This document shows positions 44,090-52,588 of a stretch of 64,000 bases of DNA, piece after piece (positions within the stretch are counted from its first letter, which is position 1; every line of letters begins with the position of its first letter). The DNA lies in contig BPHK01000001.1 of the NCBI GenBank assembly GCA_026003495.1, positions 1,190,579 to 1,254,578 on the forward strand, in the 5' to 3' direction. Source of the stretch: Candidatus Kapaibacterium sp. (GTDB lineage: Bacteria > Bacteroidota > Ignavibacteria > Kapaibacteriales > NICIL-2). The notes beneath the pieces were generated by a model. That model saw only the letters and a program-made list of their open reading frames with translations. It was not told where the DNA came from and made no database searches. Position numbers and translations under genes: made by a program.

Positions 44090-47000
44090 TTAGACCTCGT
44101 TTGCCGAGAGAGTGAGATTATTCGCACCGACAAGCTGCTGTAGCTGGGCGATGGTGGCGCTGTCGAGCCGAATTGGAAATCTGGGGATGTGGTAGCGAGC
44201 ATGCGTTTCGCCCTCGTGGAGGATTGTTACAACGAGCGCAACGGTAGTTGTTGCGCCGTGGCCGAGAGTTACGATGCGATCAAGGATTGATGGATCGCTT
44301 TGTGCATCGAGCCGAAGGTGGAGAGTTTTTATTCGGTCATACGCGGATTCGAGTGGGAGAAGTTCGTCAACGATGATTCGAGGTGTCGCAGCTTCATCGC
44401 GCAGCTCGAGCTTGCCGACAGCAACGACGAGCGCGCCCTTGCGGAGGAAATCCTTGGCTGTTTCGTACACCGAGTTCCAGAGAATGAGTTCGCCAACACC
44501 GGTGTAATCTTCCAGCAGTGCAAATGCAATCGGCCGCTCGCTCCGATCGAGCTTTGTTCGGAGCTGGGTAACAAGACCGCAGCAGCGGACTGTTGTACCG
44601 GACCGAAGGGAATCAGTTTTCCCAAGTTGCATCGTCGCTAGCGCACGAGCCATGGGGGCGTGGGCGTCGAGCGGATGACCGGAGAGGAAGAAGTTGAGCA
44701 CCTCATGCTCACGGCTGAGCAGCTCATCTTTGCTCCAAGGGGGAACGTCTGGCAATTGAGGCTCAACAGGTTCGAGCACATCCTCGCCGAAAAGGGAGTC
44801 CATTCCGTGTGCAGCAACGGTGGCCGATTTGGCAAATTCCAGAGCTTGGTCGAGCGCGGCTCCTAGTTGCGCGCGGTGACCGCCGAGCCGATCGAACGCA
44901 CCACTTGCGATGAGCGCTTCGATGGCGGATTTGTTGACAAGACGGGTATCCACACGGCGGCAGAAATCGTAGAGCGAGCGGAATGGGCCATCTGCTTTTC
45001 GAGCTTCGATGATAGACTGCACTGCCTTGAGCCCGACATTCTTGATCGCGGCAAGCCCGAAGACGATCGTCGTGGGCGATGTTGCACGAAACGTCTCCAG
45101 CGATTGGTTGATGTCCGGCGGCAGAACGGTGATGCCGAATTTCCGCGCTTCTTCGATGAGTGCGTTGATTTTCTCGAGCTTGCCCAATTCGGCGGTCATG
45201 TTCGCTGCGAGGAACTCTGCCGTGTAATGGCGTTTGAGCCAGGCTGTCTGGTACGCTAGGTACGCGTAGGCCGCTGAATGGGATTTGTTGAAGCCATAAG
45301 AAGCGAACTTTTGGATGAGGTCGAAAATTTCGCCTGCACGGTGTGCCTCAATGCCATTGGTCCGCATGGCCCCCTCGATGAAGGCTTGGCGTTGCTGAGC
45401 CATGAGCTTTTCGTCTTTCTTGCCCATTGCGCGGCGGAGGGTATCAGCTTGCGCGAGCGTGAATCCGGCAAGGTCCTGCACAAGCTGCATGACCTGCTCT
45501 TGGTACACGATGATGCCGTAGGTATTCTTGAGCCGGCGCTCCATCAGCGGGTGCAGATACTCGATTGGCTTTCGACCGAACTTCCGATCGATGAACTCCG
45601 GAATATTGTCCATTGGACCAGGACGGTAGAGCGCATTCATTGCGGTGAGTTCTTCGAGGTTGCGTGGGCGGAGCTGCCGGAGATATTCGGTCATCTTCTC
45701 CGACTCGAATTGGAAGACTGCGAGTGTATGCCCCTCGCTGAGCATTTCATAGACCGCCGGATCGCTGTAATCAATGGCGTCGAGGTCAATTGTCTTGCCG
45801 TAATTCTCCTTGATTTGCTCGAGAGTGCGGTCTATGATGGAAAGGGTCGTCAGTCCCAGGAAGTCCATCTTCAAGAGCCCGACTGCTTCGAGCTCCTTCA
45901 TCGTGTACTGCGTGGTAGGATTGGAGCCAGGAGTTTGGTAGAGCGGCACGTAGTCGGTGATAGGGCCGGGTGCAATCACGACGCCGGCTGCGTGGACCGA
46001 TGCATTCCGCGCCAAACCCTCGAGGACAAGTGCATATTCGACGAGCTGCTGGAATTTGGGATCGTCGGTATCCCGGAGCCAACGCAATTCCGGGAGGTTG
46101 AGTGCATCGCTGAGCTTGGTGACTTTTCCCAAGACAACGGGGATATTCTGGGTAATCTCGTTGAGCGTTGCCTGAGGTATGCCGAGCACACGCCCGACGT
46201 CCTTGATAACCTGCCGTGCCGAGAGTGTGCCGAACGTGATGATTTGCGCGACCGCATCGGCACCGTACTTGGTGCGGACATACTCGATGACCTCGTCGCG
46301 GCGTTCATCGTTGAAGTCCACATCAATATCAGGGAGGGAAATGCGGTCAGGATTGAGGAATCGCTCGAAGAGAAGGTCGTACTTGAGTGGATCAATATTT
46401 GTGATGCCGAGTGCATAGGCGACGAGCGAGCCCGCTGCAGAGCCGCGTCCGGGCCCTACACTGATTCCGCGCTGCCGAGCACCGGCGATAAAATCCTGCA
46501 CGATGAGGAAGTAGCCCGAATATCCCATCCGCTTGATCACATCGAGTTCAAAGCGAGCGCGATCGGCAATCTCGGGGGTAACGTGGCCGTACCTCCGTTC
46601 CAATCCACGCAGGGTGAGTTCTTCGAGGTATTCGTCGAGCGACTGTGCTGTCGAATCGGGAGGAATTGGAAACGTCGGCATTTTGGGCGAAAAGGTGGGA
46701 TCGAAAACCACCTTTTCCGCAATGGCTAATGTGTTCTCGATTGCGCGTGGGAACTTGGCAAACAGCTCTTTCATTTGCGCGGCAGTTTTGAAGTAGAACT
46801 CTGGCACGCGATACCGGAGCTGCATTACATCGAACGTGCCCGCATTCGAGGATGAAACTTCCCGAATCAGCAAATGGACGTTGTGCGCAACAGCATGCTC
46901 GGGACGGATGTAGTGACAGTCGTTGGTAGCAACGAGCTCGATGCCAAGTTCGTGTGCAAGTTTCGGTGCGTGCTCCAGAACGAGTTTATCTTCCGGCAGC

Positions 47001-47545
47001 CCGTGATCTTGAAGCTCGATGTACCAGTCATCGCCGAAGAGCTCCTTGAACCACCGCGCGTTTGCACGAGCAGTTTCGAAGTCGCGGGCAAGGATCGGTT
47101 GATTGACCGGTCCTGCAAGGCAGGCACTCAGTGCAATGAGACCATCGTGGTACTCTGCAAGAAGCTCTCGATCAATGCGCGGTTTGTAGTAAAATCCCTC
47201 GGTGTGACCGAGCGAAACAAGCTTGCAGAGGTTGCGGTAGCCTTGTTCATTTTTTACCAAGAGCACAAGGTGAAAATAATCCCGCTTGCTCTCGCCATTC
47301 TTTGTGGGCTTTTTCTCCGTTCGCTTGCCTTTGGCTAAATACATCTCGCAACCGATGATCGGCTTGATACCGCGTTTTTTCGCTGCGAAAAAGAACTCCA
47401 TGCACCCGAACATGACACCGTGATCGGTCAGTGCCACTGCTGGCTGCCCGTCGTTGAGTGCAGCAGTGACCAGCTGTTCCGGTGTTGCGATTGCATCGAG
47501 GAGGGAATAGTGAGAGTGGTTGTGCAAATGAACAAAGTCAGCCAT
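44090..47545 (-). CDS. dnaE: DNA polymerase III alpha subunit
   Basis: Replicative polymerase. The N-terminal PHP domain (FVHLHNHSHYSLLDA, ALTDHGVMFG, GCEMYL, ELQDHG, TNDCHY) keeps the His and acidic residues that bind metals in active PHP domains, unlike E. coli. The C-family polymerase core has the catalytic acids in PDIDVDFNDERRDEV and the fingers region YGFNKSHSAAYAYLAY. A C-terminal helix-hairpin-helix and OB-fold (VRCCGLVTQLRTKLD) follow. ATG 47545 gives 1151 residues; the in-frame TTG 47566 would add seven. It is divergent from the tRNA-Leu gene. Confidence 0.97.
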   Translation of the reverse strand: MADFVHLHNHSHYSLLDAIATPEQLVTAALNDGQPAVALTDHGVMFGCMEFFFAAKKRGIKPIIGCEMYLAKGKRTEKKPTKNGESKRDYFHLVLLVKNEQGYRNLCKLVSLGHTEGFYYKPRIDRELLAEYHDGLIALSACLAGPVNQPILARDFETARANARWFKELFGDDWYIELQDHGLPEDKLVLEHAPKLAHELGIELVATNDCHYIRPEHAVAHNVHLLIREVSSSNAGTFDVMQLRYRVPEFYFKTAAQMKELFAKFPRAIENTLAIAEKVVFDPTFSPKMPTFPIPPDSTAQSLDEYLEELTLRGLERRYGHVTPEIADRARFELDVIKRMGYSGYFLIVQDFIAGARQRGISVGPGRGSAAGSLVAYALGITNIDPLKYDLLFERFLNPDRISLPDIDVDFNDERRDEVIEYVRTKYGADAVAQIITFGTLSARQVIKDVGRVLGIPQATLNEITQNIPVVLGKVTKLSDALNLPELRWLRDTDDPKFQQLVEYALVLEGLARNASVHAAGVVIAPGPITDYVPLYQTPGSNPTTQYTMKELEAVGLLKMDFLGLTTLSIIDRTLEQIKENYGKTIDLDAIDYSDPAVYEMLSEGHTLAVFQFESEKMTEYLRQLRPRNLEELTAMNALYRPGPMDNIPEFIDRKFGRKPIEYLHPLMERRLKNTYGIIVYQEQVMQLVQDLAGFTLAQADTLRRAMGKKDEKLMAQQRQAFIEGAMRTNGIEAHRAGEIFDLIQKFASYGFNKSHSAAYAYLAYQTAWLKRHYTAEFLAANMTAELGKLEKINALIEEARKFGITVLPPDINQSLETFRATSPTTIVFGLAAIKNVGLKAVQSIIEARKADGPFRSLYDFCRRVDTRLVNKSAIEALIASGAFDRLGGHRAQLGAALDQALEFAKSATVAAHGMDSLFGEDVLEPVEPQLPDVPPWSKDELLSREHEVLNFFLSGHPLDAHAPMARALATMQLGKTDSLRSGTTVRCCGLVTQLRTKLDRSERPIAFALLEDYTGVGELILWNSVYETAKDFLRKGALVVAVGKLELRDEAATPRIIVDELLPLESAYDRIKTLHLRLDAQSDPSILDRIVTLGHGATTTVALVVTILHEGETHARYHIPRFPIRLDSATIAQLQQLVGANNLTLSANEV

Positions 47546-47643
47546 GCGCTTCGTAGGAGATGACAAGCGGAGCGAAAATAAGCCGTGCGATTTCCGTGCC
47601 CTCGAAGACGTAGTTCGAGCATCGTCATCGCGAGCGGGCGATG

Positions 47644-47651
47644 TATCTTTG
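47644..47651 (+). promoter_or_regulatory. TAnnTTTG promoter element of the tRNA-Leu gene
   Basis: TATCTTTG is an exact match to the -7 consensus and ends seven bases before the first base of the mature tRNA, as expected if transcription starts near position 47658. No -33 TTG at proper distance. Confidence 0.5.
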
Positions 47652-47657
47652 CTTGTG

Positions 47658-47742
47658 GCCCGGATGGCGAAACGGCAGACGCACAGGACTTAAAATCCTG
47701 GGCTCCAGACGGAGCGTGCGGGTTCGAATCCCGCTCCGGGCA
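47658..47742 (+). tRNA. tRNA-Leu (anticodon UAA)
   Basis: A class II tRNA of 85 bases. The acceptor stem GCCCGGA / TCCGGGC is perfect. The anticodon stem CAGGA / TCCTG encloses loop CTTAAAA with anticodon TAA at 47691-47693. A long variable arm is present (about 47701-47717), and the T arm GCGGG / CCCGC has TTCGAAT in its loop. The discriminator is A; the CCA end is not encoded. It decodes UUA (and UUG by wobble). Confidence 0.97.
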
Positions 47743-47774
47743 CATTCTGAGCGCAATTTCAGCGATTGAGAGTT

Positions 47775-47807
47775 CCCTTCAAACAAAGGGCTCCTGTCAC
47801 GCAGGAG
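47775..47807. terminator. Tandem hairpins between tRNA-Leu and pnp
   Basis: CCCTT/AAGGG (loop CAAACA) is followed directly by a perfect CTCCTG/CAGGAG stem (loop TCACG). They lie between the convergent ends of the tRNA and the rimP-pnp operon. A T-run is missing on both strands, so termination is likely but weakly supported. Confidence 0.35.
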
Positions 47808-47882
47808 GGTGACTGAGGGGGTCCTACTTTCTGCGCACGTTGAGTTTCGCTGGATAGCGGCAGCACGACTCACGGAGGGATT

Positions 47883-50129
47883 TTAGCGTCTTCCGCCGCG
47901 ATGGGGAGAGCGAGGTGGACTGCCGTGGCGATGGCTATCTCCTGAGCGTGACGGACGTTCGAAGCGACCACTTTCGCCGGAGCGATTACCACCGTTGATT
48001 ACGTCTTCCGGTGGGGGCAGCAACGCTTTTCGGCTGAGTCGGAATTTGCCATCTGGCTGAATTTCGATGAGTTTGAGTTCGACGATGTCTCCTGGCTTGA
48101 CGTAATCGAGGATGTTGTGTACTCGTTCATGCGCGATTTGGGAGATGTGGAGCAACCCTTGTTTTTTCGGGAGGAATTCAACAATTGCGCCGAGTCCTTC
48201 GCGGACTTCCTTGACCTTTGCGTGATAGACTTCGCCGAGTTCGGGTTCACGCGTGAGACCTTTGATCCAGTCAATAGCCATCTGTGCATTTTCTTGGTTG
48301 ACGGCAGCAATGATGACAGTGCCGTCTTCCTCAATGCTGATTTCCGTGTTGGTTTGCTTGGTGATCTCACGAATTGTTGCGCCACCCGGCCCAATCACCG
48401 TTCCGATCATTTCAACAGGAATTTTGATCGTCGTCAGCCGTGGGGCATAGCGCGACAGTTCCGGACGAGGTTTGTCAATGCACTCGTTCATGATGCGGAG
48501 GATGTGCAGCCTGCCCTCTCGCGCTTGTGCGAGTGCTCGGCGAACGATCTCGAGCGAAAGCCCTTTGATCTTGATGTCCATTTGGCAGGCAGTGATGCCG
48601 TCAGCGGTGCCGGCAACTTTGAAGTCCATATCGCCGAGGTGATCTTCGTCGCCGAGAATGTCACTCAAGATCGCGACCTGATCACCTTCGGTGATAAGGC
48701 CCATTGCGATGCCGGCAACTTGCTTCTTGATCGGGATCCCCGCATCCATGCATGCAAGGGAGCCAGCGCAGACTGTTGCCATCGAAGAGGAGCCGTTCGA
48801 TTCGAGGATGTCCGAGACGATGCGAATCGTGTAGGGGAACTCTTCCTCACTAGGGATGAGCGGCTGGAGGGCACGTTCGGCGAGATTGCCGTGCCCAATT
48901 TCGCGGCGGCTGACGCCCGTCATCCGGCCAACCTCACCGGTCGAGTATGGCGGGAAGTTGTAGTGCAGCATGTATCGCCGCTCGTAGGTAGGTAGCAAGC
49001 CATCAACGATCTGCTCATCTTGCTTGGTACCGAGTGTAACGGTTGTCAGACTCTGCGTTTCTCCACGCGTAAAGAGTGCAGAACCGTGCGTGCGAGGCAG
49101 CAAGCCAACTTCGCAGGTGATGGGGCGGATGTCGGTCAAGCCACGTCCATCGAGCCGACGCCCTTCGGTGAGAATCATCTTGCGCATTAGCTCGTACTCG
49201 ACGTCGCTGACGACACGGCTGGTAAGCTGCACGATTGGTAGCTCAGCGTAGTCGTCGTGATCGAGGACGAATTGCTGGACTGCCAGCAGCGTTTCATCGA
49301 GGAGCTTTTTTCGGAACTCCGAGCGCGCTTCCTTCGAAGACGATGAGTGAATCATATGGTTCAACGGTTTGGTAACGCGCCCGCGGATGAAGTGCTCCAA
49401 GTCAGGTGGGCAGGGGATTGCTTGCACCGGGCGGTGTGGTCGCTTGCCACCACCTGCTTTCTCGAGAAGCTCGCGTTGCAGTTGGTTGAGGACGCGGATG
49501 TTCTCATGAGCAAATTCGAGTGCTGCGATAAAGTCATCCTCGCTGATTTCTTTGGCCATTCCCTCGACCATCACGATCGAGTCATCGGTGCCAGCAACGG
49601 TGATCTCCATATCCGAAACCTCCAGTTCCTGGTAGGTCGGGTTGATAACGAAGGTGCCGTTGATCCTGCCGACGTGCACTTCCGAGACTGGTCCATCGAA
49701 GGGAATGTCCGAAAGCAACAGCGCAGCAGAGGCACCGACCATACCCAGCGAGTTGGGTTCGTTCTTGTCGTCAGCAGAGAAGACCGTTGCAACAACTTGG
49801 GTATCAGCACGCCACCCTTCGGGAAACATTGGGCGAATCGGTCGATCTATCAATCGCGCGGAGAGAATTTCCTTTTCCGTCGGACGCCCTTCGCGACGGA
49901 AGAAACTGCCAGGAATCTTTCCAGCGGCAGATGATTTTTCGCGGTACTCGACCGTCAAGGGAAGAAAGTCCACATCTGGGCGAACATCCGGGCTTGCACA
50001 GACGGTCACCAAGACCATTGTCTCGCCGTATTGCACCATGACGGATCCATCGGCGAGCTTGGCGAAACGTCCAGTCTCGATGGAGTACTCTCTGCCACCT
50101 AACTGGCAAGAAACCTTGACAATTCCCAT
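47883..50129 (-). CDS. pnp: Polyribonucleotide nucleotidyltransferase (PNPase)
   Basis: Phosphorolytic 3'-5' exoribonuclease of mRNA turnover. Two RNase PH domains (residues about 10-140 and 310-460) flank a helical domain; a KH domain (IKIPVEMIGTVIGPGGATIR) and an S1 domain (GEVYHAKVKEVREGLGAIVE) follow. The C-terminus adds a Ser/Arg/Gly-rich tail of about 45 residues with no fold, perhaps an RNA- or partner-binding tail. ATG 50129 gives the usual start (MGIVKVSCQLGG) and 748 residues; open codons upstream do not match. Last gene of the nusA-infB operon, 129 nt after rpsO. Confidence 0.96.
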   Translation of the reverse strand: MGIVKVSCQLGGREYSIETGRFAKLADGSVMVQYGETMVLVTVCASPDVRPDVDFLPLTVEYREKSSAAGKIPGSFFRREGRPTEKEILSARLIDRPIRPMFPEGWRADTQVVATVFSADDKNEPNSLGMVGASAALLLSDIPFDGPVSEVHVGRINGTFVINPTYQELEVSDMEITVAGTDDSIVMVEGMAKEISEDDFIAALEFAHENIRVLNQLQRELLEKAGGGKRPHRPVQAIPCPPDLEHFIRGRVTKPLNHMIHSSSSKEARSEFRKKLLDETLLAVQQFVLDHDDYAELPIVQLTSRVVSDVEYELMRKMILTEGRRLDGRGLTDIRPITCEVGLLPRTHGSALFTRGETQSLTTVTLGTKQDEQIVDGLLPTYERRYMLHYNFPPYSTGEVGRMTGVSRREIGHGNLAERALQPLIPSEEEFPYTIRIVSDILESNGSSSMATVCAGSLACMDAGIPIKKQVAGIAMGLITEGDQVAILSDILGDEDHLGDMDFKVAGTADGITACQMDIKIKGLSLEIVRRALAQAREGRLHILRIMNECIDKPRPELSRYAPRLTTIKIPVEMIGTVIGPGGATIREITKQTNTEISIEEDGTVIIAAVNQENAQMAIDWIKGLTREPELGEVYHAKVKEVREGLGAIVEFLPKKQGLLHISQIAHERVHNILDYVKPGDIVELKLIEIQPDGKFRLSRKALLPPPEDVINGGNRSGESGRFERPSRSGDSHRHGSPPRSPHRGGRR

Positions 50130-50161
50130 GCTGGCTTTGCGTAGACAGTATGACAAACAGC

Positions 50162-50216
50162 GTTCCGCACTTGCTCGGAACAATCATCGGCTCACGGTAT
50201 GGCAGGGCGACCCTGC
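50162..50216 (-). other. Two stem-loops in the rpsO-pnp gap
   Basis: GTTCCG/CGGAAC (50162-50181, loop of eight) and GCAGGG/CCCTGC (50202-50216, loop of three) lie in the 129-nt gap upstream of pnp. Neither is followed by a T-run on the minus strand. In E. coli the same gap holds a terminator and an RNase III site that control pnp; a similar role here is inference. Confidence 0.4.
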
Positions 50217-50258
50217 ATCCAGTGTGATGTCAGAGATGCAGATCCAGTACCGGAGCTC

Positions 50259-50525
50259 TTACTTGCGCAAATTGAGTTGTTCGACGATGCTGCGATAGCG
50301 CTCCAAATCAACACGCTGGAGATACTTGAGCAACCGGCGGCGCTTGTTGACCAACCCAATAAGTCCACGTCGGCTGTGGTGGTCTTTCTTGTGCACTGCC
50401 AGGTGCTCAGTCAGTTGGTTGATGTGCTCAGTCAGGATCGCAATCTGTGCTTCTGGCGATCCGGTATTGGTCGGCGATCCGCCGAATTGTGCAATGAGTT
50501 CAGCTTTTCGCTCTTTGGTGAGCAT
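50259..50525 (-). CDS. rpsO: 30S ribosomal protein S15
   Basis: An 88-residue primary 16S rRNA-binding protein. It shows the core [20 protein letters not shown], the loop [20 protein letters not shown] and [12 protein letters not shown], all canonical. ATG 50525 gives the standard [11 protein letters not shown]; the frame is open far upstream, but only as a shadow of ribF. Overlaps ribF by 26 nt. The order ribF-rpsO-pnp is that of many bacteria. Confidence 0.97.
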   Translation of the reverse strand: MLTKERKAELIAQFGGSPTNTGSPEAQIAILTEHINQLTEHLAVHKKDHHSRRGLIGLVNKRRRLLKYLQRVDLERYRSIVEQLNLRK

Positions 50526-51501
50526 CGGACGACTCTGGAGAAATGTTGGACATAAACGGTTCAGCTGTCGCGAAATATCGCTCGCAGGTTTCGCGGTCTT
50601 CACGAAGTTGAGACCAGAACATATCCACGCTTTCGAAGCGCCGTTCTTGCCGAACGTAGCAGTGGAAGCGTAGGACGATTTTGCGGTCGTATAAGTATCC
50701 ACTGAAATCGAAAAAGTGGGCTTCCAGCCGTAAGTGCGCCGAATCAGTAAACGTCGGGCGTACGCCAATATTTGCCATTCCCTGGACGATCCGGCCGTCA
50801 ATAGGCGCGCTGACGCAATATACACCAGATCCTGGGAGAAGTTTGTGGGGGTCGAGTAGCTCGATGTTCGCGGTCGGATAGCCCAGACGTCGTCCGCGTC
50901 CATCGCCCTGGACGACAATGCCTTCGACGCTATAGACGTAGCCGAGCATCGCATTGGCTGTTGCCAAATCGCCACGCTGGAGCACACCGCGAATTTTCGT
51001 GCTGCTGATCAGCTCACCGCTTTCGAGGTACACCGGGGTGACAGACTCGACGCTAAATCCGAGTTCTGCGCCGAGTTTCTCGAGCAGTGCTTGGTTGCCC
51101 TGGCGATCCTTCCCGAACGAATGGTCGTATCCGATGACGATGTGCGTCAGTCCAATCTTCTCAACGAGTACCGAGCGGACGAATTCTTCTGCCGGTGTTT
51201 GGGAAAACTCGAACGTGAAGGGGATGACAACGAGTACATCCACGCCAAGGTGCTGCAAGTGTGCATACTTTTCAGCAAGCGTGCTCAGCAGCCCAATAGG
51301 CTGCTGCGTCGAGCGCTGTAAGACCAACCGTGGGTGAGGTTCGAATGTTACTACCACTGTCCGCGCTTGGCTATCGCGGGCAACAGCAAGCATCCGCTCG
51401 ATGATGGCGCGATGCCCACGATGGACACCGTCGAATGTTCCGACCGTTACAACAGAACGCTGGTTGTAGGGCACCTCAGCGATGGAGCGGTACATCTGCA
51501 T
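50500..51501 (-). CDS. ribF: Bifunctional riboflavin kinase / FAD synthetase
   Basis: Makes FMN and FAD from riboflavin. The N-terminal nucleotidyltransferase domain has [13 protein letters not shown] and [13 protein letters not shown]; the C-terminal kinase domain has [18 protein letters not shown] and ANIGVRPTF. Length is 333 aa. The start is ATG 51501 or ATG 51495; the former overlaps truB by 26 nt. With ribBA it supplies flavin cofactors. Confidence 0.95.
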   Translation of the reverse strand: MQMYRSIAEVPYNQRSVVTVGTFDGVHRGHRAIIERMLAVARDSQARTVVVTFEPHPRLVLQRSTQQPIGLLSTLAEKYAHLQHLGVDVLVVIPFTFEFSQTPAEEFVRSVLVEKIGLTHIVIGYDHSFGKDRQGNQALLEKLGAELGFSVESVTPVYLESGELISSTKIRGVLQRGDLATANAMLGYVYSVEGIVVQGDGRGRRLGYPTANIELLDPHKLLPGSGVYCVSAPIDGRIVQGMANIGVRPTFTDSAHLRLEAHFFDFSGYLYDRKIVLRFHCYVRQERRFESVDMFWSQLREDRETCERYFATAEPFMSNISPESSDAHQRAKS

Positions 51502-52216
51502 GATTACCTTCGCTGAGTAATGTTACAAGTTCTCCAATCGTCAACGCATCTTCAACGCGATAGTTGCCGATCGCTGTGCGCCGCAGCGCAGTAACGTATG
51601 CACCAACGCCGAGAACGTTACCTAAGTCTCGTGCCAGGGCACGAATGTAGGTACCCTTAGAACAACGGACCATTAACCGAACCAGCGGGAGAGCAATCTC
51701 GACATCCTCAATCGCGTGCACTGTCACAGTGCGTGGCGGTAGCGATACCGTTCGTCCCAGGCGCGCCAATTCGTACGATCGCCTGCCTCCAACATGGACA
51801 GCTGAGTAGGTCGGCGGTATTTGTTCAAACGTACCGATGAAGCGATCGAGTGCAGTAACGATGATCTGTGGCTCAAGATGCTCAATCGGCGTTGTTTTGT
51901 ATTCTGGCGTTTCCGCATCATCGCTTTCGGTGCGTGCACCAAGCTTGATTTCGACGCGGTACTCTTTGTCGAGTGCTTGGAAGGCATCCACTTGTTTTGT
52001 TGCACGCCCGATGCACACGATGAGTAAGCCGGTCGCAATAGGGTCAAGTGTTCCCGCATGACCAATTTTTTTGATCCCGAGCAGTCTGCGCAGTTTGGCG
52101 ACCACATCGAACGATGTCCATCGCTGCTGTTTATCGACCAGAATAGCCCCTCCGTCGAGTAGGATGCGTTCACGCCACGCTCGCACATCAGTATTTCTGG
52201 AGAGAAGCGGTATCAT
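51476..52216 (-). CDS. truB: tRNA pseudouridine(55) synthase
   Basis: Makes the universal pseudouridine 55 in the T loop of tRNA. The catalytic Asp is in GHAGTLDPIATGLL; KEYRVEIKLGARTESDD and the KGTYIRALARDLG motif follow. The C-terminal PUA-like part is short (246 aa total, shorter than E. coli TruB), as in many Bacteroidetes relatives. The N-terminus is somewhat longer than usual (about 20 residues before LLDGGAILVDK). It overlaps rbfA by four nt and ribF by 26. Confidence 0.95.
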   Translation of the reverse strand: MIPLLSRNTDVRAWRERILLDGGAILVDKQQRWTSFDVVAKLRRLLGIKKIGHAGTLDPIATGLLIVCIGRATKQVDAFQALDKEYRVEIKLGARTESDDAETPEYKTTPIEHLEPQIIVTALDRFIGTFEQIPPTYSAVHVGGRRSYELARLGRTVSLPPRTVTVHAIEDVEIALPLVRLMVRCSKGTYIRALARDLGNVLGVGAYVTALRRTAIGNYRVEDALTIGELVTLLSEGNHADVPLHR

Positions 52217-52587
52217 TCGCTGTCGCTCGAGCTACCTTCAGAATTCTGTCTGGTGCCTTGTTGCTTGAGCAGTTGCTCGATGCGTTCCATCGCATCGAGT
52301 GTCGAATCGAGGTAAAACCGTAACGTTGGAATGACTTTCAGGTGCAGTGGTGCCAGAAGTGCGCGGAAGTGTTGCGCCTGCTCATTGAGGAGCGTAATGA
52401 TGCGCTCTCCACCGAGACTATTGCCGAAAACACTCACGTAGAGTTTCGCGATTGTCAAATCCGGTGATACTTTCACATCGGTGAGCGTAATCATTCCTCC
52501 GCCATGCAGTGATACAACGTCGCTGATTGGCTGGCTCAAGATTCGCTGGATTTCGCGGGCGACTCTGTCAGGGCGAAATGATGCCAT
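52213..52587 (-). CDS. rbfA: Ribosome-binding factor A
   Basis: A 124-residue KH-type protein needed for late maturation of the 30S subunit. It has MASFRPDRVAREIQRILSQP at the start, ITLTDVKVSPDLTIAKLYVS, and the C-terminal KVIPTLRFYLDSTLDAMERI, all typical. ATG 52587 lies one base beyond the infB stop; a longer frame upstream reads the infB end in another phase. The Ser/Glu-rich tail is not conserved. Confidence 0.94.
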   Translation of the reverse strand: MASFRPDRVAREIQRILSQPISDVVSLHGGGMITLTDVKVSPDLTIAKLYVSVFGNSLGGERIITLLNEQAQHFRALLAPLHLKVIPTLRFYLDSTLDAMERIEQLLKQQGTRQNSEGSSSDSE

Positions 52588-52588
52588 G

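Noticed and set aside
45278-46729. Open frame of 483 codons on the + strand inside dnaE
   Set aside because: It is antisense to the well-supported polymerase core and has no recognisable motif; long antisense frames arise from the codon usage of the real gene.
48117-48995. Open frame of 292 codons opposite pnp
   Set aside because: Antisense to the PNPase catalytic core, with no protein family features.
28837-52216. Three gene overlaps of exactly 26 nt (pyrG/FKBP, truB/ribF, ribF/rpsO)
   Set aside because: Two of them depend on start choice (FKBP and ribF have alternative ATGs a few bases later), so the equality is most likely chance.
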